Shown one piece after another: positions 40,946 to 46,790 of a stretch of DNA of 48,479 nucleotides (position 1 is the first letter of the stretch; every line of letters starts with the position of its first letter). The notes beneath the pieces were generated by a model, which saw nothing but the letters and a program-made list of their open reading frames with translations, ran no database searches and was not told the DNA's origin. The DNA comes from JAUIHN01 sp964556075 (lineage in GTDB: Bacteria > Patescibacteriota > Saccharimonadia > Saccharimonadales > Saccharimonadaceae): positions 1 to 48,479 of the forward strand of contig CAZKUV010000002.1 of the NCBI GenBank assembly GCA_964556075.1, in the 5' to 3' direction. The position numbers were made by a program, and so were the translations under genes.

Positions 40946-42096
40946 GCTAGTCTCCGGTATTCTTTTTCAACCTCTTCAATAATACGGATGGCTGCCTGCT
41001 CAATTTCTTTCTCTCCCGTCAGGCGTCCCAGGCTGATTCTCAGGCTGCCATCGGCCACTTCAGGCGGAAGCCCGATTGCCTCGAGAACGTGCGAGCGAGT
41101 GCCTCTGTTCGCAGCGCAGGCGCTGCCCGTCGCGACCAAGACATCCCGGTTCTCAAGCGCGAACACCAAACGCTCCCCGTCAAGCCCAGGAAAGGCGATA
41201 TGGAGGTGGCTCGCAAGGCGATGGCGAGGATCACCGGACACGACGGAATCTGGAAACGCTGCGGTGAGTCTATGTTCCAAGGTGTCGCGGAGCCGCGCAA
41301 GTCTCGCGTTCTCTTCTTTTCTCGCCTGCTCGGCGATATCCATGGCTGTTGCAAACCCGATAACCCCGGCGACGTTTTCCGTCCCGCTTCTCAGTCCTCG
41401 CTCCTGTCCGCCGCCGACGATTTGCGCTTCAAGGCGAACCGACTTTTCCATCCAGAGTAACCCGACTTGTTTCGGGCCATATACCTTACCGGCGTTGAGC
41501 GTCAGCAGGTCGACGCCGAGACGGGCAACGTGAAGATCGAGTTGCCCTGCTCCTTGCGAAGCGTCGCTGTGAAGGTAAATCGGGGTTAGATTGCCGTCTT
41601 CAAGACGCTTCCTTCGTTCGTCACGGATAACCCCCGCGATCTCACTGAGCGGCTGAATCGTCCCGATTTCTCCGTTGGCAAGCGCAATACTGACCAGTCG
41701 CGTGTCGGGACGAATTGCGCCTTTAATGACCATAGGATCGACACGGCCTTTCGAAGAAACGGGAACAATCGTGTGCTCGACTCTTCGCACGGCCGCAAGG
41801 ACCGACTCATGCTCGATAGCCGACGATACTACGTGCCCGCCCGCGCCGCGAATGGCAAGGTTGACCGATTCGGTCGCGCCCGCAGTCATGATAAGCTCTG
41901 CCGGACGCGCCCCGATACACGCGGCTAGTCTCGCTTTGGCCGCTTCGTACTCCCTTCGAACAGCCACCGCCGGAGCGTATGGACTTGAAGGATTAAAAAA
42001 GGCATCGGTCAGGTACGGCCGCATAGCAGTTAGGGCGTGCTTGTCAAGCGGGGTCGCTGCCGCGTGATCAAGATAGATAAAGTCGCCAGTATTCAC
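40942..42096 (-). CDS. Cysteine desulfurase (NifS/IscS family)
   Basis: A 384-residue PLP enzyme: IYLDHAAATPLDKHALTAM at the N-terminus, TAGATESVNLAIRG, HVVSSAIEHESVLAA, HSDASQGAGQ, the PLP-binding Lys in LTLNAGKVYGPKQVGLLW and the catalytic Cys in VATGSACAANRGTRSHVLEAIG. It releases sulfur from cysteine as a persulfide for Fe-S clusters and tRNA thiolation. No IscU or SufU gene is nearby, while mnmA is, so its main local partner is probably MnmA. The GTG at 42096 is chosen because TATACT (42108-42103) predicts +1 exactly there; a TTG at 42111 is an alternative. Confidence 0.9.
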   Translation of the reverse strand: MNTGDFIYLDHAAATPLDKHALTAMRPYLTDAFFNPSSPYAPAVAVRREYEAAKARLAACIGARPAELIMTAGATESVNLAIRGAGGHVVSSAIEHESVLAAVRRVEHTIVPVSSKGRVDPMVIKGAIRPDTRLVSIALANGEIGTIQPLSEIAGVIRDERRKRLEDGNLTPIYLHSDASQGAGQLDLHVARLGVDLLTLNAGKVYGPKQVGLLWMEKSVRLEAQIVGGGQERGLRSGTENVAGVIGFATAMDIAEQARKEENARLARLRDTLEHRLTAAFPDSVVSGDPRHRLASHLHIAFPGLDGERLVFALENRDVLVATGSACAANRGTRSHVLEAIGLPPEVADGSLRISLGRLTGEKEIEQAAIRIIEEVEKEYRRLA

Positions 42097-42102
42097 TGTT
42101 CC

Positions 42103-42108
42103 AGTATA
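42103..42108 (-). promoter_or_regulatory. -10 box before the cysteine desulfurase gene
   Basis: TATACT on the minus strand; predicted +1 coincides with the GTG start codon at 42096. No good -35 is seen. Confidence 0.35.
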
Positions 42109-42137
42109 CAAGATGTCGCTTGTTGAGGCAGGGTTCC

Positions 42138-42569
42138 CTAGGCGAACTTCAGTCCTGTCTTCGGGTCACGACGATAAATCCGCTTGAGCGTCTGTTCGTA
42201 ATACAGACGGGTAGCAGCGACGAAATTTTCGAGCTCTTTGCCCTCAAGGAACTGGTGTCTCGGACCTTCGCTGACTTTTAAAATACCGTTTGAGTGAATT
42301 TCGTAGCGGACAGTTGAAAAGCGCTCAACTCCTTTTTCGTCACGCCATTCCTCGTGCCAAATCCAGGTCGACTCGTCGAGGCAGAAGAATTCACGACGAC
42401 GCCCAGCCGGTACCGGTCCAAAGAGCGTGGCGCCAATTCGACTCTCCTCGCGGAGCAAGTCTCGCTCGGTCACTTTGCCGTGAGTCTTGGCGGCTTGGTT
42501 TTTTGGAGCGCTTATCTGAACGTCATCACCGACGATAAGGGAAACGACTTTTTGAAGCAAGCCGCTCAT
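42138..42569 (-). CDS. Conserved-looking protein of unknown function
   Basis: A 143-residue soluble protein not recognised as any family. It has a short amphipathic N-terminus (MSGLLQKVVSLIVGDDV), a basic linker, then an alpha/beta core with RREFFCLDESTWIWHEEW, FSTVRYEIHSNGILKVSEGP and a C-terminal helix (LENFVAATRLYYEQTLKRIY). Its ATG overlaps the stop of the upstream 88-residue gene (ATGA), so the two are probably made together. It is followed by the cysteine desulfurase gene in the same direction. Confidence 0.7.
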   Translation of the reverse strand: MSGLLQKVVSLIVGDDVQISAPKNQAAKTHGKVTERDLLREESRIGATLFGPVPAGRRREFFCLDESTWIWHEEWRDEKGVERFSTVRYEIHSNGILKVSEGPRHQFLEGKELENFVAATRLYYEQTLKRIYRRDPKTGLKFA

Positions 42570-42832
42570 ACGGTTCTCCTATCATGCATCGAATTACGAA
42601 TCACAACCTCTTCAAGGCGAGCGTACGCGATACGAGTTCCGATATCCATAACCTCTTCAACCGGGGAACGACGTGGCGCTTCGGGAGCTTTGATAGTCTC
42701 GCGCTTCGATTCCCAATCTTTGATCCATTTCAGCTTTTGCTTATCTGCCGTTCGGGGCAAGTCGCTCATATGGAAGAAGAGTGTATCTTCGTCCCTGAAA
42801 CGTTCGCCTTCCGTATTAATTCTCTCAACCAT
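42566..42832 (-). CDS. Small charged protein of unknown function
   Basis: An 88-residue, highly charged, helix-rich protein (MVERINTEGERFRDEDTL ... KQKLKWIKDWESKRETIKAP ... VEEVMDIGTRIAYARLEEVVIRN). No family recognised. A GGAGAG site precedes the ATG. It lies 56 bases after tatD and overlaps the next gene by four bases. Co-transcription with TatD-like and MnmA genes is likely; a link to RNA or translation is only a guess. Confidence 0.65.
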   Translation of the reverse strand: MVERINTEGERFRDEDTLFFHMSDLPRTADKQKLKWIKDWESKRETIKAPEAPRRSPVEEVMDIGTRIAYARLEEVVIRNSMHDRRTV

Positions 42833-42888
42833 CTCACACTCTCCAAGAAGTGATTTCTTGAACTCTACATAGGTTTGTTAGCTTCAAG

Positions 42889-43641
42889 CTATATTGAAAA
42901 TAGCTGCTGCGCGTTTATGGTAGTCGTGGCAACGACGGTAGCGAGCGGAATGTCTCTTACTTCCGCTTGATGCCGTGCCACCTCTCTCACATACGCTGGC
43001 TCGTTGATTTTACCACGTAATGGACGAGGCGTCAAGAAGGGTGCATCGGTTTCAAGCAGCATTCTTTCGAGAGGTATGGACGCGAACATCGCCTGCTGTT
43101 CGGGGTCTTTGGTGAAGGTTGAGATTCCATTGACTCCCAGGTATAGTCCCCGGGCGAGCGCTTGTTCCAGGGTTGCGGCGGAATCCGTGAAACAGTGCAG
43201 TACCCCCCTGATACCAGAGAAGTTATCGAAAACCGGCCAAAAATCCGCGTAGGCCTCGCGCACGTGGAAACTGACGGGGAGTCTGTAGTCGGACGCCCAC
43301 TGGAGCTGCTCCTCTAGGGCGCGTATCTGCACGTCGGGCGGAGAATTATTATAGTAGTAGTCAAGGCCAATCTCACCGATGCCGACCAGTTTTTTCGACG
43401 GGTTCTTTATGAGCTGCTCGACTTTTCCCCAGCCATCCTTGGTATCGTGCGGATGAACACCGACGACCGCCCACACTCCGTCATGCTGCTCGGCAAATTC
43501 TACCGCGTCAAATGAATCTTTCTCCGATGTGGCGACAACTATCATGCGGGTATCCGCGTTTATGGCTCGCTGGTAGACGTCTTCTCTTCCTTCGGGGTAA
43601 AAAGCGATATCGTGAATATGACAGTGTGAATCAATAAGCAT
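42889..43641 (-). CDS. TatD-family metal-dependent hydrolase
   Basis: A 250-residue TIM-barrel hydrolase: MLIDSHCHIHD (metal-binding HxH), WAVVGVHPHD, VGIGEIGLDYYY (metal-binding Glu), PVSFHVREAY, VLHCFTDSAATLEQALARG, LLLETDAPFLTP (metal-binding Asp) and the PAYVREVARHQAEV ending. TatD proteins are 3'-5' exonucleases or tRNA-editing-like deaminase relatives acting on DNA and RNA ends. The start at 43641 is chosen because family members begin with M(L/I)IDSHCH and because TATACT (43654-43649) predicts +1 one base before; an ATG at 43647 is the alternative. Confidence 0.9.
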   Translation of the reverse strand: MLIDSHCHIHDIAFYPEGREDVYQRAINADTRMIVVATSEKDSFDAVEFAEQHDGVWAVVGVHPHDTKDGWGKVEQLIKNPSKKLVGIGEIGLDYYYNNSPPDVQIRALEEQLQWASDYRLPVSFHVREAYADFWPVFDNFSGIRGVLHCFTDSAATLEQALARGLYLGVNGISTFTKDPEQQAMFASIPLERMLLETDAPFLTPRPLRGKINEPAYVREVARHQAEVRDIPLATVVATTTINAQQLFSI

Positions 43642-43686
43642 AGACATTAGTATACCCTGAAACAGAGGTGAGCGAAAAGCCCATAA

Positions 43687-43716
43687 TTGACATTGTTAAT
43701 GTTTCATGTTAATGTT
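43687..43716 (+). promoter_or_regulatory. Promoter with tandem repeat before the first small secreted protein
   Basis: TTGACA (43687-43692), a 17-base spacer and TAATGT (43710-43715). Two direct copies of TGTTAATGTT (43694-43703 and 43707-43716) lie 13 bases apart, one in the spacer and one over the -10, so a regulator that binds this repeat would control the promoter. Confidence 0.6.
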
Positions 43717-43746
43717 ACATTACGGCACATGACAGTTGATCGAGTC

Positions 43747-43760
43747 GCAGGAAGTACCTG
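43747..43760 (+). promoter_or_regulatory. Leader motif shared by both small secreted genes (copy 1)
   Basis: GCAGGAAGTACCTG; the second gene has GCGGGAGGTACCTG at 44426-44439. The two differ only by A/G exchanges at two positions. The 3' part CAGG-AAGTA-CCTG can form a small hairpin. Confidence 0.5.
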
Positions 43761-43782
43761 ACGGCTGAGATGACTGCTTACC

Positions 43783-43800
43783 CAACAAGGGAGGTTGTTG
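43783..43800 (+). promoter_or_regulatory. Hairpin presenting the ribosome binding site in its loop (gene 1)
   Basis: CAACAA (43783-43788) pairs perfectly with TTGTTG (43795-43800); the six-base loop is GGGAGG, the Shine-Dalgarno sequence. The ATG follows after two bases. Confidence 0.65.
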
Positions 43801-43802
43801 CC

Positions 43803-44264
43803 ATGATTAACAAGTGGTCCTGCGTCGTGTTCGCTCTTGCCTTCATCGCCGGCGCGATGAGTGTCGGTGGGGCTGCCGCAGCAAAACAGTCCGAAGAGGG
43901 ATTTATAATACTCGTCAACCAGTTTAGCGGCGAGCAAATCGTCGCGTACTGCGAAGGCGATACTATGACAGGGTACGCCTACATCCTCGACGCCTCGCCC
44001 GTGCTCTTGGGGACCCCTCTGGGAACGGAGTGTTCGGACAAAGCGTTCCCTAATTTCAGCGTTTCAGAGGCGGTCAACCTGCACCCCTACAATGGGTCGT
44101 GGCTCATCGCACCTGAGGACGACGCCCTCTTGTCAGGACACATTACCAGGAGGGCGTACACCTGTACCGAAAACGGTGCGGTGTTCGTCATCAAGGCACC
44201 TGACTATCCGCTATACACCTTCGTTCGCGGCGGGAGCTGCGGTCCGGGAGCTGTTCCCGGATAA
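43803..44264 (+). CDS. Small secreted four-cysteine protein, paralogue 1
   Basis: A 153-residue protein with a clear Sec signal peptide (MINKWSCVVFALAFIAGAMSVGGAAAA, cleavage likely after AAA at about 27). The mature part has exactly four cysteines, at 50, 77, 121 and 146, in AYCEGD, TECSDK, YTCTEN and GSCGPG. Between the second and third lies W100-LIAP. The same order C-x(26-31)-C...W-x3-P...C-x(24-25)-C occurs in the protein encoded 200 bases downstream. It is rich in small and acidic residues and lacks enzyme motifs. No known family recognised. A good promoter, a structured leader and a terminator make it a single-gene unit. A secreted structural or binding protein is likely. Confidence 0.75.
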   Translation: MINKWSCVVFALAFIAGAMSVGGAAAAKQSEEGFIILVNQFSGEQIVAYCEGDTMTGYAYILDASPVLLGTPLGTECSDKAFPNFSVSEAVNLHPYNGSWLIAPEDDALLSGHITRRAYTCTENGAVFVIKAPDYPLYTFVRGGSCGPGAVPG

Positions 44265-44284
44265 GCCAGGACACGTGTTAACCA

Positions 44285-44343
44285 CCCCGCACCGACGGGA
44301 CTCTCCAATGCATGGATGAGTCCCTGAGGCGCGGGGCTTTTTT
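44285..44343 (+). terminator. Long two-part terminator hairpin after secreted gene 1
   Basis: Outer stem CCCCGC (44285-44290)/GCGGGG (44331-44336), inner stem GGGACTC (44297-44303)/GAGTCCC (44318-44324) topped by TCCA/TGGA, then T6. The outer and inner parts are separated by an internal loop. Confidence 0.8.
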
Positions 44344-44379
44344 CCTCTGATTATGTCTATACTCTTGTCGTATCTATTG

Positions 44380-44408
44380 TTGATTTCCAATTCAAAATGT
44401 GTTAGCAT
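44380..44408 (+). promoter_or_regulatory. Promoter of the second small secreted protein
   Basis: TTGATT (44380-44385), a 17-base spacer and TAGCAT (44403-44408); predicted leader of about 55 nt. Confidence 0.45.
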
Positions 44409-44425
44409 ATGTAAATGGCATAGCA

Positions 44426-44439
44426 GCGGGAGGTACCTG
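44426..44439 (+). promoter_or_regulatory. Leader motif shared by both small secreted genes (copy 2)
   Basis: GCGGGAGGTACCTG, flanked here by AGCAGC/GCTGCT-type complementary bases, so the motif sits inside a hairpin followed by TTTT. Confidence 0.5.
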
Positions 44440-44450
44440 CTGCTTTTATA

Positions 44451-44467
44451 TATCCTGAGGGAGGATA
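44451..44467 (+). promoter_or_regulatory. Hairpin presenting the ribosome binding site in its loop (gene 2)
   Basis: TATCCT (44451-44456) pairs perfectly with AGGATA (44462-44467); the loop is GAGGG. The ATG follows after GCC. The stem sequence is unrelated to that of gene 1, but the layout is the same. Confidence 0.65.
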
Positions 44468-44470
44468 GCC

Positions 44471-45043
44471 ATGTCGAAGCGTCTGCTTGCTGCCATGATC
44501 AGTCTCGTCGTGATGATTTCCGGCCTGGCGTTTGGTTTCTCTACGGGAGCCAACACGATGGGATTAGGAGTGCCCGACGATCAGTATCGGAGCGAACAGT
44601 CGACCGTGAATGTAAGTCAGTGGCAGACTGTGACCTCGGGTAATACCGACCCCAGGAACGGGTGGATAACCGCTGAGGACGCCGCTGGCGAGTTCGCCGC
44701 GATTTGCAGCGACGGCACGCTATACGTCGCTCGAGCGATTATTCCGGGCAGTTCCGGCGAAGAGCTGGTATCGGTCGAAGTGGAGAGCGACGCCGACGTC
44801 TGTTCGTCGGACTACGAAGGACAAGCTGTGGCCGGACACCGGCGCATCAACCTCGATCCGCAACGCGGATGGGCGGTGATTCCATATGGAATGACCTCAA
44901 ACGGCGCGGCCGCAATGTGCTTCGGTACCGTTGGTGTCGCCGTCTACTTCATGGACGGACTCCCGGCAATGAACTACGCTCCCGACGTGCCTGCCTGCGC
45001 TTCGAACACCTCGCCAAGCCCCGCATCGCTGAGCCTCCTTTAA
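44471..45043 (+). CDS. Small secreted four-cysteine protein, paralogue 2
   Basis: A 190-residue protein with a Sec signal peptide (MSKRLLAAMISLVVMISGLAFGFSTGA). The mature part has four cysteines, at 79, 111, 150 and 176 (AICSDG, DVCSSD, AMCFGT, PACASN), and W134-AVIP between the second and third, matching paralogue 1 in order and spacing although overall identity is low. An extra N-terminal stretch (about 30-70; GLGVPDDQYRSEQST) and a Ser/Pro-rich tail (SNTSPSPASLSLL) differ from paralogue 1. No known family recognised. It has its own promoter, leader and terminator, which suggests strong, separately tuned expression of two related exported proteins. Confidence 0.75.
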   Translation: MSKRLLAAMISLVVMISGLAFGFSTGANTMGLGVPDDQYRSEQSTVNVSQWQTVTSGNTDPRNGWITAEDAAGEFAAICSDGTLYVARAIIPGSSGEELVSVEVESDADVCSSDYEGQAVAGHRRINLDPQRGWAVIPYGMTSNGAAAMCFGTVGVAVYFMDGLPAMNYAPDVPACASNTSPSPASLSLL

Positions 45044-45047
45044 CTAA

Positions 45048-45084
45048 GTTGAGGCCTCGCCACACGCGGGGCTTCAACTTTTTT
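45048..45084 (+). terminator. Strong terminator after secreted gene 2
   Basis: GTTGAGGCCTCGC (45048-45060), loop CACAC, GCGGGGCTTCAAC (45066-45078): thirteen pairs with two G-T, followed by T6 (45079-45084). Confidence 0.88.
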
Positions 45085-45092
45085 ACGACAAG

Positions 45093-46580
45093 TTAGGTCG
45101 CGACTTTCGGCGCTCGGGGATCCTGGGTGTGTCGATAGATTTTCGGAAACAGAGCCGGCGGTACCGTAACCACATCGCTATCGAAGGTGGCATGAATGAC
45201 CGCCGCCGTGCCCGGAAGGAATGGCACGAGCATATCACCGATCTGCCTGAGCGATCCGACGGCATGTTCTAACACGTCAGTCAGATGGGCGGACGCCTCT
45301 GGGTCGGTGTCGCGTCGTTTCGCGATGTCCCACGGTTTTACCGTATCGAGGTAACGGTTCAGACCTCTAATAATGACCCAGACTTCATCCATGGCTTTGT
45401 CGAAAGTAAGCGCTTGCATCGCCAGTCGATATGGCTGCATGTCATGCTCGGACGGCTTACTGCCTTCAATCACGCCTGACTGGTAGCGCACTACCATGTT
45501 CGCAACTCGTTGCACCAGGTTTCCTAAATCGTTGCCAAGCTCGTTATTGTACGCGTCCTCGAACCTCTCCCAGGTAAAATCGCCATCATCCTGGGTAGGG
45601 ATGTGACGAGAGAAATAGTATCGGAAGGCGTCAACGCCGTACGCGTCGATGATCTCGATTGGGTCGACAACGTTGCCGACGGTTTTGCTCATTTTAACGC
45701 CGCCGACATTGACGTGACCATGAACGAGGAGCTTCTTTGGTAGCGTAATCTCAAGACCAAGCAGCATTGCTGGCCAAATGCCAGCGTGAAAGCGTAAAAT
45801 ATCTTTCCCGATAACCTGCACGTCAGCCGGCCAGTACTCGCGCCATTCCGGTTGATTCGGATACCCGATAACCGTAATGTAGTTCGAGAGCGCGTCGAGC
45901 CATACGTACATGACTTGATTCGGATCATCTGGAACTGGAACACCCCAGCTCAAACTGCCCCGCGGACGGGAGATACTGACGTCTTCCAAGCCGTTTTTGA
46001 TAAATTCGAGAAACTCCCGCTTGCGAAATTCAGGGACGATTTCCATTTTGCCCGATTCAATCGCTTGGCGGATTTGATCCGTAAACTCACTCGTCCGGAG
46101 GTAGTAGTTTTCTTCGCTCACCTTCTGGTACTCGGTCTTATGATCGGGGCATATACCGCCAGTCGCCTCGACTTCCTTATCGGTAAAGAACGCTTCGTGA
46201 CCCATGCAGTACCAGCCATCGTACGTATCCTTGTATATGTACGGTTTCAATTTCTGCCAGATATACTGAACGGCAGCCTTATGGCGAATGTCGGTGGTGC
46301 GAATGAAATCGGTGTAACTGGCGCCCATTTTTTGCATCAGCGTTTCAAAATTGACGTACATCTGATCGGTATACTCCTGCGGAGTAATGCCTTGTTCCTG
46401 GGCTTTTGCGGCGATTTTGTTGCCGTGCTCGTCAGTGCCGACCTGGAAGCGAACGTCTTTACCATTTTGACGCTGGTACCGAGCCCAAATATCTGCCAGA
46501 AGATAATCGAGAGCGGTACCGATATGCGGAGCGCCGTTTACGTACGGAATTGCGGTTGTGATGTAGAGTTTCTTAGCCAT
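45093..46580 (-). CDS. metG: Methionyl-tRNA synthetase, short form
   Basis: A 495-residue class I synthetase. Signatures: ITTAIPYVNGAPHIGTALDYLLADIWARY with the HIGH-type HIGT motif, FQVGTDEHGNKIAAKAQEQG, MYVWLDALSNYITVIGYP, FHAGIWPAMLLGL and the KMSKT motif in GGVKMSKTVGNVVDP. The connective peptide (CMGHEAFFTDKEVEATGGICPDH) keeps only part of the zinc cysteines. The anticodon-binding helical domain is present; the C-terminal EMAP-like tRNA-binding domain of longer MetRS is absent, as in many bacteria. It charges initiator and elongator tRNA-Met. A near-leaderless promoter lies upstream. Confidence 0.95.
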   Translation of the reverse strand: MAKKLYITTAIPYVNGAPHIGTALDYLLADIWARYQRQNGKDVRFQVGTDEHGNKIAAKAQEQGITPQEYTDQMYVNFETLMQKMGASYTDFIRTTDIRHKAAVQYIWQKLKPYIYKDTYDGWYCMGHEAFFTDKEVEATGGICPDHKTEYQKVSEENYYLRTSEFTDQIRQAIESGKMEIVPEFRKREFLEFIKNGLEDVSISRPRGSLSWGVPVPDDPNQVMYVWLDALSNYITVIGYPNQPEWREYWPADVQVIGKDILRFHAGIWPAMLLGLEITLPKKLLVHGHVNVGGVKMSKTVGNVVDPIEIIDAYGVDAFRYYFSRHIPTQDDGDFTWERFEDAYNNELGNDLGNLVQRVANMVVRYQSGVIEGSKPSEHDMQPYRLAMQALTFDKAMDEVWVIIRGLNRYLDTVKPWDIAKRRDTDPEASAHLTDVLEHAVGSLRQIGDMLVPFLPGTAAVIHATFDSDVVTVPPALFPKIYRHTQDPRAPKVAT

Positions 46581-46588
46581 TACGGCTT

Positions 46589-46597
46589 ATTATACCA
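46589..46597 (-). promoter_or_regulatory. Extended -10 of metG (near-leaderless)
   Basis: TGG-TATAAT on the minus strand; predicted +1 at 46582, ATG at 46580. Confidence 0.5.
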
Positions 46598-46752
46598 CCC
46601 TTAGGTACATCTATTTCGAAGCGTGAAGTACCTGAATTTGGACTTTCTTGTCGTGACGCGACTATTTCGGGCTATAATGAAGTCAGATTAGTACTGCTTG
46701 CGGTTATTTGCTGAAACTTTTATAGGAATAGCTTCATATATCGTAAGCATTA

Positions 46753-46781
46753 TTGACAATTTCATCAAAATAATGTATAAT
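46753..46781 (+). promoter_or_regulatory. Consensus promoter of the Tat-like anchored protein
   Basis: TTGACA (46753-46758), a 17-base spacer and TATAAT (46776-46781): a full match to the sigma-70 consensus. Predicted +1 at 46788, three bases before the ATG. A second TATAAT at 46673-46678 with a weak -35 could give a longer transcript. Confidence 0.75.
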
Positions 46782-46790
46782 AACACCACT

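Noticed and set aside
43759..43783. CTGAGAT followed by TACCC in the leader of secreted gene 1, like part of a thiamine pyrophosphate riboswitch
   Set aside because: The second half of the TPP aptamer (CCTGATCTGG and GCGTAGGGA) is missing and the leader is too short; the match is a short chance similarity.
44423..44446. AGCAGC...GCTGCT hairpin followed by TTTT as an attenuator of secreted gene 2
   Set aside because: The T-tract is only four bases and the stem contains a bulge; I keep it as part of the shared leader motif, not as a terminator.
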